From positions 1-40,708 of the forward strand of contig NZ_JAUYAW010000049.1 in NCBI RefSeq assembly GCF_030693405.1: DNA of 40,708 nucleotides, in the 5' to 3' direction. This DNA is from Phenylobacterium sp. GTDB lineage: Bacteria; Pseudomonadota; Alphaproteobacteria; Caulobacterales; Caulobacteraceae. Of this stretch, positions 10,503 to 19,005 are shown in pieces (position 1 is the stretch's first letter; each line of letters opens with the position of its first letter). Below the pieces are notes generated by a model. It was given only the letters and a program-made list of their open reading frames with translations. It did not search any database and was not told the origin of the DNA. Both the position numbers and the translations under genes were made by a program.

Positions 10503-11156
10503 TCAGGAGCGCGGCGATTCCTCGTCGCCGCCCAGGAAATCGGTGTGGAATTCCGGCGCCTCGCCGGCCAGGTCCAGGGGATCTTCATCGTCGCGGACGG
10601 CGGTGGGATCGGGGACGGCGAAGTCTGGCGGCAGATCGAGGCTGAGCAGGCCCGCGGCCTTCATCTCCGCCATCCCGGGCAGGTCAGCCAGGCTCGCCAG
10701 GCCATAGTGCTCCAGGAAGGCCTCGGTGGTGCCGTAAGTGACCGGTCGGCCTGGCGTCCGTCTGCGCCCGCGCATGCGCACCAGTCCCAGCTCCAGCAGC
10801 ACATCGAGCGTTCCCTTGCTGGCCTGCACCCCGCGCACCGCTTCGATCTCGGCCCGGGTCACCGGCTGATGATAGGCGATGATGGCCAGGGTCTCCTGAG
10901 CGGCCTTGGAGAGCCGCCGCGGCTCCGCCCGCTCCTCGGTCATCAGGTGGGCAAGATCGGCCGCAGTCTGGAAGCGCCAGCGGTCGGCCACGCAGGCCAG
11001 CTCCACGCCGCGCCCGGCATAGCGCGCCTTCAGCGCCATCAGGGCCGCCCCCACATCGGTCTGTGGCGGCAGGCGCTGCGCTAGATCGGCGGCGCTCAAC
11101 GGGCCGGCGGCGGCGAACAGCAGGGCCTCGATGGCGCGCTCGGCAGCCTCGCTCAT
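10503..11156 (-). CDS. scpB: Segregation and condensation protein B
   Basis: ScpB is a cytosolic winged-helix protein that forms the SMC-ScpA-ScpB complex for chromosome condensation and segregation. The 217-residue product carries the family pattern: A-I-E-A-L-L-F-A-A near the N-terminus, L-S-x-A-A-Q-E-T-L-A-I-I-A-Y-H-Q-P-V-T-R-A-E-I-E in the centre, and R-G-R-R-x-T-P-G-R-P-V-T-Y-G-T-T before an acidic C-terminal tail. Its ATG overlaps the scpA stop by 4 bases, so the partners are translationally coupled. The C-terminal acidic extension is not part of the core fold. Confidence 0.95.
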   Translation of the reverse strand: MSEAAERAIEALLFAAAGPLSAADLAQRLPPQTDVGAALMALKARYAGRGVELACVADRWRFQTAADLAHLMTEERAEPRRLSKAAQETLAIIAYHQPVTRAEIEAVRGVQASKGTLDVLLELGLVRMRGRRRTPGRPVTYGTTEAFLEHYGLASLADLPGMAEMKAAGLLSLDLPPDFAVPDPTAVRDDEDPLDLAGEAPEFHTDFLGGDEESPRS

Positions 11157-11968
11157 GGGGCGGCCTCCCCGTGGCGGGCCCGCAGATAGAGATCGGCGAA
11201 GGCTTCCAGCTGCCGCGCCTCAAGCGCGCCCTCCTTCACGAGCTCCAGGCTCGCCGAGAGGGTCGAGGCAAGATAGGAGGCCCGCGAAGGTCCCTCGCCT
11301 CCCCCGACGCGCAGGGGCGCGACCCCTGCCAGCGGCGTCCAGCGCTCCAGCTCAGGCAGCAGACCCCGCAGGCGTTCGCGGGCGGCCTCCAGGGGATAGG
11401 CCCGGGGCGGACGCGGCGCATAGCGGCGGCTTTCGTCCCGGCGTCGCTGGTCCAGATAGGCGTCCATCAGGCTGTAGAGGTCGCCCTCGATGCGCATGGA
11501 GGGGATGATGCGGATGGCCTCAGGGTCGCCCCGGCCGAACACCTCGCGGCCCAGCTGCGGCCGGTCCTTGAGCGCGTCTGCGGCCAGGCGCATGGCGTCC
11601 AGCTTGGCCAGGCGAAAGGCAAGTTGGGCGGCCATTTCCTCGGCCGGCGGCTCCTCGGCCTGAGGACGCTCGGGCTTGGGCAGCAGCAGGCGGGATTTCA
11701 GATAGGTCAGCCAGGCGGCCATGACGAGATAGTCCGCCGCCAGGGAGAACCGCAGGCGCCGCGCCTGATGGACGAAGGCCAGATACTGCTCGGCGAGCTT
11801 CAGCACCGACAGCTTGAGCAGATCCACCTTCTGGGTGCGGGCCAGGGCCAGGAGGACATGCAGCGGCCCCTCATAGCCGTCCACATCGATGATCAGGGCC
11901 TCGCCATCCTCGGCCGCCGTGGCCGCGGCCTCGAAGTCGAGATTGGGCTGGAAGCCTTGCCCGCTCAT
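11153..11968 (-). CDS. scpA: Segregation and condensation protein A (kleisin)
   Basis: ScpA is the kleisin subunit that bridges SMC heads and binds ScpB. The 271-residue product contains the conserved N-terminal Y-E-G-P-L-H-V-L-L-A-L-A-R-x-Q-K-V-D-L-L-K-L-S motif, the A-x-Y-L-V-M-A-A-W-L-T-Y-L-K-S-R-L-L-L-P segment that contacts SMC, and a C-terminal winged-helix region with L-A-S-L/F-x-A-x-L-E-L-V-K-E. Its ATG overlaps the nagZ stop by one base (ATGA arrangement). The gene order nagZ-scpA-scpB is conserved among alphaproteobacteria. Confidence 0.95.
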   Translation of the reverse strand: MSGQGFQPNLDFEAAATAAEDGEALIIDVDGYEGPLHVLLALARTQKVDLLKLSVLKLAEQYLAFVHQARRLRFSLAADYLVMAAWLTYLKSRLLLPKPERPQAEEPPAEEMAAQLAFRLAKLDAMRLAADALKDRPQLGREVFGRGDPEAIRIIPSMRIEGDLYSLMDAYLDQRRRDESRRYAPRPPRAYPLEAARERLRGLLPELERWTPLAGVAPLRVGGGEGPSRASYLASTLSASLELVKEGALEARQLEAFADLYLRARHGEAAP

Positions 11969-12984
11969 CAGCCGCCGTCGAAGGCCGATTGGAACCGGGC
12001 GCGGGCCTCGGCGAGGTCGATGGGCTCGGGCCGCTTGGCCAGCCGGGCGAGCGCGGCCTCGGCGCGGCGCCTAGCCTTGCCCGACAGCTTCCCGCAGGCG
12101 TCGGCGATCGGGGTCATCTCGGCCATGTCGCCATTGCAGTGGAGGACCACGTCGCAGCCGGCGGCCAGGGAGTCCTTGGTGCGGGCCTTGAAGTCGCCGG
12201 ACAGGGCCTTCATCGACAGGTCATCGCTCATCAGCAGGCCCTGGAAGCCGATAGAGTCGCGGATGACGTGCTTGATCGCCTTGCGCGAGGTCGTCGCCGG
12301 GCGCTTGGGGTCGATGGCCGAATAGACCACGTGGGCGGTCATCGCCATGGGCATGTCCGACAGCACCCGGAACGGTGCGAAGTCCACAGCGTCCAGGTCT
12401 TCGAGCGTCGCGTCCACCACCGGCAGGTCCAGATGACTGTCGGCCATGGACCGGCCGTGGCCAGGGATATGCTTGATGATCGGCAAGACCCCGCCGGCGA
12501 TCAGCCCCTCGGCCGCAGCCCGGCCCAGCAGGGCGACCTCCCCGGGCGTATCCCCATAGGCGCGGTCGCCGATGACGTCGTGGGCGCCGGCCTGGGGCAC
12601 GTCCAGCACCGGCACGCAGTCGGCATTGATCCCCAGTTCAGCCAGATCATGGGCCATCAGCCGGGCGCCCAGACGGGTGATCTCCCGACGCAGGAGCGGG
12701 TCATTGCCTGGCAGCCGCCCATAGGCGCGGCCGGGGGGATAGACGGGCCAGTGCGGCGGCCCCAGGCGCTGCACCCGACCGCCCTCCTGATCGATCAGAA
12801 CGGGTGCGTCGTCGCGGCCCACCGTGCCGCGCAGGGCGTCTACCAGGCGCCTGACCTGATCGGGGCTCTCCACATTGCGCTTGAAGAGGATGAAGCCCCA
12901 CGGCTTCACGTCCGCGAAGAAGGCCGCCTCTTCGCGGGTCAGCTCCAGACCCGCGCAGCCGAGGATGCAGGCGCGGACGCTCAC
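11968..12984 (-). CDS. nagZ: Beta-N-acetylhexosaminidase NagZ (GH3)
   Basis: This is a cytosolic glycoside hydrolase of family 3 that removes N-acetylglucosamine from anhydromuropeptides during peptidoglycan recycling. The 338-residue product has L-I-D-Q-E-G-G-R-V-Q-R near residue 63, the GH3 loop K-H-I-P-G-H-G (171-177) followed by D-S-H-L with the general acid-base His, and M-S-D-D-L-S-M (252-258), which contains the Asp nucleophile. I chose a GTG start because it overlaps the upstream SPOR-gene stop as GTGA, the same coupling pattern as its neighbours. An upstream ATG would lie 42 bases inside the SPOR gene. Confidence 0.94.
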   Translation of the reverse strand: MSVRACILGCAGLELTREEAAFFADVKPWGFILFKRNVESPDQVRRLVDALRGTVGRDDAPVLIDQEGGRVQRLGPPHWPVYPPGRAYGRLPGNDPLLRREITRLGARLMAHDLAELGINADCVPVLDVPQAGAHDVIGDRAYGDTPGEVALLGRAAAEGLIAGGVLPIIKHIPGHGRSMADSHLDLPVVDATLEDLDAVDFAPFRVLSDMPMAMTAHVVYSAIDPKRPATTSRKAIKHVIRDSIGFQGLLMSDDLSMKALSGDFKARTKDSLAAGCDVVLHCNGDMAEMTPIADACGKLSGKARRRAEAALARLAKRPEPIDLAEARARFQSAFDGG

Positions 12985-13739
12985 CGGACGAAACAGCTGC
13001 GGCCGGCCGCCTTCAGGCGGTCGCAATAGGCGCTCGCCTCGGCCCGGGACGAGAAGCCGGTGACATAGCCGCGATAGAGGGTCTTGCCGTTGCTCTCGAC
13101 GGGCTCGACCCGCTTGCCCTTGCCGGCGGCGGAGTCCGGCAGGGCCCGCATGGCGTCGTTCCAGCCGGCGTCGGCCAAAGCCTCGGAGGAGAAGGCGCCC
13201 ACCTGCACCATGGCGCCGCCGCTGGCCACGGCGGCCGGCGTCGGCGTCGAGGCCTTGGGTTCAGGCGCCTTGGCGACCGGCGCAGGCGCGGGGGCCTTGG
13301 CAGCTGGCGCCGGCGTCGGCGCAGGCTGGGCGGGCGGCGCGGGCTGGCTGGTCACCGGCGCCGTGGGCCGCAGCTGCGGCTCTGGGCGCGCCTGCGGTTC
13401 TTCGGGCGGGGGGACGAAGTTGGGTTGGGCCGGGGCAGGCGCGCCGTCCTCGGAGCGATAGATCTGCAGACCCGTGGCCGGATCGACGGGCTGATCTTCC
13501 GGCGCCGGCGCCGTCTTCATCTCGCCGACGGGGCTTCCCACGGTCTGGGGCGGATCGCCGGCCTCCCGGGCTCCGGAGCGATAGATCAGGACAATGGCCA
13601 CCACCAGCACCACCAGGACGATGGCGCTGATCACCAGCATCATCGGCGCGGGGCGCGAGCCGCGCACCGGCTGGCGCGCGTCGAAGGACAGCGGCGCGTC
13701 GGTGGGAGGCGTGTAGGCGCCGCGATCATGGTCGGACAT
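12981..13739 (-). CDS. SPOR-domain inner-membrane protein
   Basis: This 252-residue bitopic membrane protein has a short cytoplasmic N-terminus, one transmembrane helix (about residues 33-53) and a long Pro/Ala-rich periplasmic linker. A C-terminal SPOR domain (about 172-252) starts M-V-Q-V-G-A-F-S-S and contains Y-R-G-Y-V-T-G-F and A-Y-C-D-R-L-K-A-A-G. SPOR domains bind denuded glycan strands at division sites, so a septal role is likely, although no specific name can be assigned. The gene leads the run into nagZ and scpAB. GCGGAG lies 8 bases upstream of its ATG. Confidence 0.88.
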   Translation of the reverse strand: MSDHDRGAYTPPTDAPLSFDARQPVRGSRPAPMMLVISAIVLVVLVVAIVLIYRSGAREAGDPPQTVGSPVGEMKTAPAPEDQPVDPATGLQIYRSEDGAPAPAQPNFVPPPEEPQARPEPQLRPTAPVTSQPAPPAQPAPTPAPAAKAPAPAPVAKAPEPKASTPTPAAVASGGAMVQVGAFSSEALADAGWNDAMRALPDSAAGKGKRVEPVESNGKTLYRGYVTGFSSRAEASAYCDRLKAAGRSCFVR

Positions 13740-13770
13740 CGCGTAGGCTCCGCGGGCAAAAAGGTATCTG

Positions 13771-13794
13771 GTCCCGTCGCGAATCAGGCGGGAC
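13771..13794 (-). terminator. Possible weak terminator after dgt
   Basis: Downstream of dgt on the minus strand, GTCCCG pairs with CGGGAC across a 12-base loop, and a run of five T follows about 8 bases later. The distance to the T-run is longer than in a textbook intrinsic terminator, so efficiency is doubtful. The promoter for the SPOR gene must also lie in this 105-base gap. Confidence 0.3.
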
Positions 13795-13844
13795 GTGGCG
13801 CCAGTCTATCGAAGGCGCACCGCCCATGCGGCCTTCAAAGCGGG

Positions 13845-15023
13845 CTAGTTCCAGACATCGAGATGGAAAAGCCGGCGATGCTCCTCGATGGCGTAACGGT
13901 CGGTCATGCCGGCGATGTAGTCGCACACCACCCGCGCCCGGCCGGCCTCTCCCCGGTCCTTGACCTGGGCGAACCACTCGGTCGGCAGGACGTCGGGCTC
14001 CTGCATGAACAAGCCGAACATCTCGGCCAGAATGCGGCGCGCCTGGCTGCGAGTCCGGTTGACCCGCCAGTGACGATACATCCGCTCCATCAGGAAGGCG
14101 CGCAGCTGGGCCAGATCCTCGACCATGTCCGGCGAGAAGGCCACCAGGGCGCCCGACATCATCCGCACGTCTTCAGGGCTGGTCAGCCCGTTGACCTCGG
14201 CCCGGCGGCGGGTCTCCGCCATGACGTCCCCGACCATGGCCCCGATCATGCGGCGCACGGCCTCCAGTCGGGTGATGCCGGCGTCGAGGCCGGGATGATC
14301 CTGATAGACCTGATGCAGGATCGGGCCGATCAGCGGCACGTCCAGCAGCTCCTTCAGATGGAACAGGCCCGCCTGCACCCCGTCGTCCACGTCGTGGTTG
14401 TTGTAGGCGATGTCGTCGGCGAGCGCCGCCACCTGGGCCTCGGCGGACGCCCAGGTCGACAGGCGCAGGCCATATTCGCCGTCGAACTCGGCGATGGCGC
14501 GCCAGGACGGACGATCCAGCTTCGAGGCCACCGGCCCATTGTGCTTGATCACCCCCTCCAGGGTCTCCCAGGTCAGGTTCAGGCCGTCCCAACCGGGGTA
14601 GCGGCGCTCCAGCTTGGTCACCACCCGGAAGGTCTGGACGTTGTGGTCGAAGCCCCCATAGGCCTCCATCAGCACCTGGAGTTCGTCCTCGCCGGCATGG
14701 CCAAACGGCGGATGGCCAAGGTCGTGGGCCAGCGCGATGGTCTCGGCGAGGTCGGCGTCCAGGCCCAGCGCTGCGGCCAGGGACCGGGCGATCTGCGCCA
14801 CCTCCAGGGAATGGGTCAGGCGGGTGCGGAAGTGATCGCCCTCATGGGCCACGAAGACCTGGGTCTTTTCCTTCAGGCGCCGGAAGGCCGTGCAGTGGAT
14901 GATGCGGTCCCGGTCCCGGGCAAACGGGGTGCGGGTGGCGCTTTCGGCCTCTGCGACCTTGCGCCCGAGGGAGGCTGTGGGATCTTCGGCATAGGCGACG
15001 CGGAGAGGCAGGGAGGCGGCCAT
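13845..15023 (-). CDS. dgt: Deoxyguanosinetriphosphate triphosphohydrolase-like protein
   Basis: This is an HD-domain dNTP triphosphohydrolase of about 392 residues. The metal-binding motifs are clear: [10 protein letters not shown] (first His), [16 protein letters not shown] (the HD pair and following His residues), and the later [14 protein letters not shown] Asp-containing segment. Alternative starts exist 12 and 51 bases further upstream. I prefer the ATG giving M-A-A-S because AAGGG lies just before it and the others approach the divergent erpA gene. In many alphaproteobacteria argS lies between dgt and the SPOR gene; here only 105 non-coding bases separate them. Confidence 0.9.
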   Translation of the reverse strand: MAASLPLRVAYAEDPTASLGRKVAEAESATRTPFARDRDRIIHCTAFRRLKEKTQVFVAHEGDHFRTRLTHSLEVAQIARSLAAALGLDADLAETIALAHDLGHPPFGHAGEDELQVLMEAYGGFDHNVQTFRVVTKLERRYPGWDGLNLTWETLEGVIKHNGPVASKLDRPSWRAIAEFDGEYGLRLSTWASAEAQVAALADDIAYNNHDVDDGVQAGLFHLKELLDVPLIGPILHQVYQDHPGLDAGITRLEAVRRMIGAMVGDVMAETRRRAEVNGLTSPEDVRMMSGALVAFSPDMVEDLAQLRAFLMERMYRHWRVNRTRSQARRILAEMFGLFMQEPDVLPTEWFAQVKDRGEAGRARVVCDYIAGMTDRYAIEEHRRLFHLDVWN

Positions 15024-15106
15024 TGAACCCTTCATTCGGACGAGCCCCTTGGTCGAGGCCGCATAAGTCCTCATATAGTCCAGGCCACAGGTTGATTTAA
15101 CAGGCC

Positions 15107-15439
15107 ATGACCACACGCGATCTCACCCTCTCCGCTTCGGCGGCCGAACGGCTCAAGGCGATCAGCCAGGCCCAGGGCAAGCCGATCATGCTCCGCATCG
15201 CCGTCGAGGGCGGTGGCTGCTCGGGATTCCAGTACCAGCTGAACCTGGTGGACGCGGCCGAGCCGGATGATCTGCGCATCGAGCGGGATGGCGCCGCGGC
15301 CCTGGTGGACGAGATGTCGCTCGTGATGCTGAAGGGCTCGGAAATCGACTTCGTCGACGAGCTGGTCGGCGCGGAGTTCAAGATCCGCAACCCCAACGCC
15401 AAATCCAGCTGCGGCTGCGGCGTCAGCTTCTCGATCTGA
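15107..15439 (+). CDS. erpA: Iron-sulfur cluster insertion protein ErpA/IscA type
   Basis: This A-type carrier delivers Fe-S clusters to target apoproteins. The 110-residue product has the three invariant cysteines of the family: Cys38 in G-G-G-C-S-G-F and Cys102 and Cys104 in S-S-C-G-C-G, the latter close to the C-terminus. The N-terminal L-S-x-x-A-A-x-R-L and V-D-x-x-S motifs are also typical. The choice of ErpA over IscA is by overall similarity and by the absence of an isc operon nearby. It is divergent from dgt and upstream of xth, a conserved alphaproteobacterial arrangement. Confidence 0.92.
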   Translation: MTTRDLTLSASAAERLKAISQAQGKPIMLRIAVEGGGCSGFQYQLNLVDAAEPDDLRIERDGAAALVDEMSLVMLKGSEIDFVDELVGAEFKIRNPNAKSSCGCGVSFSI

Positions 15440-15521
15440 GGTCAGGCAGGCGCTTCAAGGCCCATTGAGCCGGACAGCCTGCCCCTCTAGCTTCGCGCTT
15501 CGCTAAGACCTGGAGACCGCG

Positions 15522-16301
15522 ATGCGTCTGGCCACCTGGAACGTCAATTCCGTCAACGCCCGGCTGGAGACGGTGGTCCGCTGGTTTGAAGAGGCCGCCC
15601 CAGACGTCGCCTGCCTGCAGGAAATCAAGTGCGTCGAGGAGAAGTTTCCGGCCGAAGCCTTTGAACGGCTTGGCTATAATGTCGAGGTTCTCGGCCAGAA
15701 GACCTATAATGGCGTCGCCCTCCTGTCGAAGACCCCGCTGGAGGACGTGACCCGCGGCCTGCCCGGCGACGAGAGCGACGAGCAGGCCCGCTACATCGAA
15801 GCTGTCGTCTCTGGTCCGCGCCCGGTTCGGGTCGCCTCGATCTATCTGCCCAACGGCAATCCGGTGACCACCGAGAAGTTCGACTACAAGCTCGGATGGA
15901 TGGCGCGTCTGCACCGCCACGCCCAGGGCCTGCTGGCGCTGGAAGAGCCCCTGGCCCTGATGGGCGACTACAATGTCATTCCCGAGCCCCGGGACGCGGA
16001 AAACCCCGAGAAGTGGCTCGACGACGCCCTCTTCCAGCCCCGCTCTCGCGAGGCCTTCCGGGCCCTGAAGTGGCTTGGTCTGTCCGACGCTTACATGCAG
16101 GCCGACGGGGCGCCCGGGGCCTACACCTTCTGGGACTATCAGGCCGGCGCCTGGCAGCGGAACCATGGCATCCGCATCGACCACGCCCTGCTGTCGCCCC
16201 AGGCCGCCGACCGGCTGCGCGGCTGCGAGATTCATCGGGATGTCCGCGGCTGGGAAAAGCCGTCGGACCATGTGCCGCTGGTGGTTGAACTCGACCTCTG
16301 A
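15522..16301 (+). CDS. xth: Exodeoxyribonuclease III
   Basis: This DNA repair nuclease of the exonuclease-endonuclease-phosphatase superfamily has AP endonuclease and 3'-5' exonuclease activity. The 259-residue product begins M-R-L-A-T-W-N-V-N-S-V-N-A-R and has C-L-Q-E-I-K (metal-binding Glu), G-D-Y-N-V-I-P (catalytic Asp-Asn), D-Y-Q-A-G-A-W and the C-terminal S-D-H-V-P-L-V with the catalytic Asp-His. A GGAGA lies 8 bases upstream of the ATG. The 82-base gap from erpA contains complementary arms GGCAGGC (15445-15451) and GCCTGCC (15477-15483), too widely spaced to call a terminator with confidence. Confidence 0.95.
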   Translation: MRLATWNVNSVNARLETVVRWFEEAAPDVACLQEIKCVEEKFPAEAFERLGYNVEVLGQKTYNGVALLSKTPLEDVTRGLPGDESDEQARYIEAVVSGPRPVRVASIYLPNGNPVTTEKFDYKLGWMARLHRHAQGLLALEEPLALMGDYNVIPEPRDAENPEKWLDDALFQPRSREAFRALKWLGLSDAYMQADGAPGAYTFWDYQAGAWQRNHGIRIDHALLSPQAADRLRGCEIHRDVRGWEKPSDHVPLVVELDL

Positions 16302-16343
16302 GCCGCTTTCCGGGCGCGACGAACAAGGGTAGATTTCCGCCTC

Positions 16344-17075
16344 ATGGATGAGACGGCGCGACTGCTCCTTTGGCTGGCCCTGGCGGGCACGGCGGTGACC
16401 TTCGCCGGCAGCGCAGCCATCTGGTTCATGGACGAGGACCGCCGTATCCGGCGGGCCTTTCGCAATGTGCTGAAGCTGCCCGCCGACGCGGTGCTGATCG
16501 CCAATGGTCGGGGCGTGGGGTTCAACTTCGCCCGCAGCCTCGCCGCCGTCGCCTGGGACCAGGGCGCCTGGTGCCTGGTCTATCGCATCGACGAACTGGT
16601 GGGCGCCGAGCTGATCGTCGATGGCGAGGTGCGCGCCCGCGCCTATCGCGGCGAGGGCCGGCGGGCTCTGGAACGCACCACGCCCGGGAGCGGCCAGGTG
16701 ACGCTCCGCTTCGTCTTCGACGACGCCCGCTATCCGGATTTTGAAGTCACCCTGTGGGCGCCCGGCGACGAGGCCAAACGCAACGCCCCCTCACCTGCCG
16801 AAGCCATCCAGGAAGCCAATCGCTGGATCGCCCGGGTCGAGGCCATCCTGCGTCGCGCCAGTCCGCCGCGACCGGCCGCTGCGCCGCCCCCCGCCCCCCC
16901 GCCACAGATGGTCGCCCGGCCAGAGCCGGCTCCGCGATCGCCGCAGCCGGAAACCGAGACGCCGCCGTGGGACGAGTCGCCGCCCGTACGCTCCCGATCG
17001 GCTGCCCCGCGCCGGGAAGGGCCGCGCACCCGCGACCTCTTCGAAGACGACGAGCCAGACGAAGCCTTCTCTTGA
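16344..17075 (+). CDS. Unknown membrane-anchored protein with Pro-rich acidic tail
   Basis: I do not recognise this 243-residue protein. It has one N-terminal hydrophobic helix (about residues 7-28), then a mostly beta-rich domain (about 40-150) with G-R-G-V-G-F-N-F-A-R-S, V-Y-R-I-D-E-L-V-G and L-R-F-V-F-D-D-A-R-Y-P. The last 90 residues are Pro/Ala/Arg-rich and end with the acidic D-L-F-E-D-D-E-P-D-E-A-F-S. The F-D-D-x-x-x-P-x-F-E-V pattern after a regulatory-looking beta segment suggests a cytoplasmic sensory or scaffold module, but that is a guess. It follows xth by 42 bases and may be co-transcribed. Codon use matches its neighbours, so it is a real gene. Confidence 0.75.
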   Translation: MDETARLLLWLALAGTAVTFAGSAAIWFMDEDRRIRRAFRNVLKLPADAVLIANGRGVGFNFARSLAAVAWDQGAWCLVYRIDELVGAELIVDGEVRARAYRGEGRRALERTTPGSGQVTLRFVFDDARYPDFEVTLWAPGDEAKRNAPSPAEAIQEANRWIARVEAILRRASPPRPAAAPPPAPPPQMVARPEPAPRSPQPETETPPWDESPPVRSRSAAPRREGPRTRDLFEDDEPDEAFS

Positions 17076-17125
17076 CGCTGTAAATTTATCGCGGGATGGT
17101 CCGGCGGTTTTCGGGGGACGACCAC

Positions 17126-17818
17126 ATGATCCAGCTGACCGCCGCTGCAGCCTTCTTCGTCCTGATTCACCTGCTCATCTCCGGCACCCGGGTCCGCGAC
17201 GCGCTGGTGAGCCGTATCGGCGAAGGCGCCTATATGGGGCTCTTCTCCCTCGCCTCCATCGCCGGCCTTGCCTGGATGATCATGGCCTATGGTCAGGTGC
17301 GCGGGGACGCCACCAACGATGTCTACTGGGGCGTGGGCGAGGCCACCCGACACATCCAGCTGCTGCTGCAGTTCATCGCCATCTTCTTTGTGGTCATCGG
17401 CCTGACCACGCCCAATCCGACCAGCGTCAAGCAGGAAGGCGTTCTGCAGCGTGACGACGCGGTGAAGGGCGTCCTTCGCATCACCCGCCACCCGTTTCTC
17501 TGGGGCGTGGCGATCTGGGCGATCGGCCACCTCATCGTCAATGGCGACCAGGCTGGCATGACCCTGTTCGGCACCCTGCTCGTGCTCGCCATCACCGGGA
17601 CCACCAGTATCGACGCCAAGCGACGCCGGGTCCTGGGCGCGGCCTGGGAGCCCTTCGCCAGCCAGACCTCGAACATTCCCTTCGCCGCCATCCTGGCCGG
17701 TCGTCAGTCCCTGAGGCTGGGCGAGCTTGGTCTGTGGCGTCCGCTGGCGGCGATCATCGTCTACGCCGTCCTGCTGGTCGGCCACCCGCACCTGTTCGGC
17801 GTCGTCGCCCTGCCCTGA
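17126..17818 (+). CDS. NnrU family integral membrane protein
   Basis: This is a 230-residue polytopic membrane protein of the NnrU family. Family members were first noticed beside nitrite and nitric-oxide reduction genes, but most, including this one, stand elsewhere and have no settled function. About six hydrophobic segments can be seen. The hallmark R-H-P-F-L-W-G-V-A-I-W-A-I-G-H-L-I-V-N-G-D lies near residue 120 and resembles the R-H-P motif of isoprenylcysteine methyltransferase-like membrane enzymes. I chose the second ATG, which has GGGGGACG upstream. No denitrification gene is present in the window. Confidence 0.85.
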   Translation: MIQLTAAAAFFVLIHLLISGTRVRDALVSRIGEGAYMGLFSLASIAGLAWMIMAYGQVRGDATNDVYWGVGEATRHIQLLLQFIAIFFVVIGLTTPNPTSVKQEGVLQRDDAVKGVLRITRHPFLWGVAIWAIGHLIVNGDQAGMTLFGTLLVLAITGTTSIDAKRRRVLGAAWEPFASQTSNIPFAAILAGRQSLRLGELGLWRPLAAIIVYAVLLVGHPHLFGVVALP

Positions 17819-17882
17819 GGTCTTGTCCGGGCTGACCGCAGCGCCGATGATCGGGGGACTTCCAGTAAGAGGGACGCCCGTC

Positions 17883-18233
17883 ATGCGAGGTCTTTGGCCC
17901 CTGCCCCTGATCGCCCTGCTCGTCGCCGGCGGCGCCCAGGCCCAGACGCTGCGGCTGCACAATCCAGCCGACGCCAATCGCGATGGGGTGGTCAGCGACG
18001 CCGAGCGGGCTGACTATGAAGCCCGAAAGGGCGGTCCCGCGCCCTGGGATCAGCCCAGTCCCTACGGCGTCAATGCGCCGCCGGCCGCCCCAGGGCCTGG
18101 GGTGACCTTCGCCCCGAACGAGCCGCCGTCAGGGGCGCCAGGGCCAGCGCGGCTGGAAGACCGGGCGGTGAAGGCCAGCGGCTTCGAGGAATACATCAAC
18201 GCCGAGGCTGACAAGGGCCGCCGGCGAGACTGA
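17883..18233 (+). CDS. Small secreted EF-hand protein
   Basis: This 116-residue protein has a Sec signal peptide (about residues 1-20, ending A-Q-A). A single canonical EF-hand loop follows, D-A-N-R-D-G-V-V-S-D-A-E (30-41), with Asp, Asn, Asp, Ser and Glu in the calcium-ligand positions. The rest is Pro/Gly-rich and probably disordered, with A-E-A-D-K-G-R-R-R-D at the end. It is predicted to be periplasmic or secreted and to bind calcium; no partner is known. Its stop directly abuts the stop of the convergent racemase gene with no intervening base, so neither transcript can have a terminator between them. Confidence 0.75.
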   Translation: MRGLWPLPLIALLVAGGAQAQTLRLHNPADANRDGVVSDAERADYEARKGGPAPWDQPSPYGVNAPPAAPGPGVTFAPNEPPSGAPGPARLEDRAVKASGFEEYINAEADKGRRRD

Positions 18234-18929
18234 TCAGGCGACCGCCAGGGCGAAGTCGAGCGCCGCGGTGACGTGGGCCAGGGCCGAATCCACCACAGGC
18301 AGCCCTACCGAGTCGGGCTCCAGCAATAAGCCAAGCTCGGTGCAGCCGAAGATGACGCTGTCGGCGCCATCGGCCCGGCCCCGCTCGATCATGGCCATGA
18401 CCGCCGTCCGAGACACCACATCGATCACCCCCTGGCACAGCTCGTCATAGATGATGGCGTGCAGTCGCTCGCGCGCGGCATCCCCCGGGATCATGGGCTG
18501 AAGCCCATAAGCCTCCAGGCGCTCGCGGTAGAAGCTCTCTTCCATGGTGAAGCGGGTGGCCAGCAACAGGGGTCGCTTCACCCCCTGCTCGACCAGGGCG
18601 CCGGCGGTGGCGTCGCCGATATGGATCAGGGGCACGGAGATGGCGGCGGCGACCTCATCCGCCACCAGATGCATGGTGTTGGCGCAGATCAGCACGGCTT
18701 CCGCTCCGGCCCGCTCCAGCACGTGGGCGGCCTGGGCCAGTTGCGCCCCGGCGCGGCCCCACTCGCCGGCCGCCTGCATCTGGGCGATGGGCGCGAAGTC
18801 CACCGACCACAGGAGAAGCTCGGCCGAATGCAGGCCGCCCAGCCGGGCGCGAACCCCCTGATTGAGCAGCTGATAGTAGGTGGTGGTGCTCTCGGCGCTC
18901 ATGCCGCCGATCAGGCCCAGACGCCGCAT
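18234..18929 (-). CDS. Aspartate/glutamate racemase family protein
   Basis: This is a cofactor-independent amino-acid racemase of the Asp/Glu/hydantoin racemase superfamily (YgeA/RacX-like), 231 residues long. It shows the N-terminal L-G-L-I-G-G-M-S-A-E-S-T-T-T-Y-Y, and both catalytic cysteines are present: Cys82 in I-C-A-N-T-M-H and Cys196 in G-C-T-E-L-G. It should therefore be active with two-base catalysis, though the substrate is unknown. No signal peptide is present, so it is cytosolic. I chose the ATG that begins the family homology; a longer frame adds unrelated basic sequence. It is the last gene of the TonB receptor-PLP enzyme run, 76 bases after the PLP gene. Confidence 0.88.
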   Translation of the reverse strand: MRRLGLIGGMSAESTTTYYQLLNQGVRARLGGLHSAELLLWSVDFAPIAQMQAAGEWGRAGAQLAQAAHVLERAGAEAVLICANTMHLVADEVAAAISVPLIHIGDATAGALVEQGVKRPLLLATRFTMEESFYRERLEAYGLQPMIPGDAARERLHAIIYDELCQGVIDVVSRTAVMAMIERGRADGADSVIFGCTELGLLLEPDSVGLPVVDSALAHVTAALDFALAVA

Positions 18930-19005
18930 GTCGCCTCGAAGTTCTTCAATCCCAGGGGCCCTGCCTATCCCTCGCCCAGGGAGTCGCCAAGGGCCGCGCG
19001 CCGCT

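Noticed and set aside
13425..15026. A 533-codon plus-strand frame opposite dgt and the SPOR gene
   Set aside because: It is the complement of two well-supported genes and the gap between them, with shadow-like composition.
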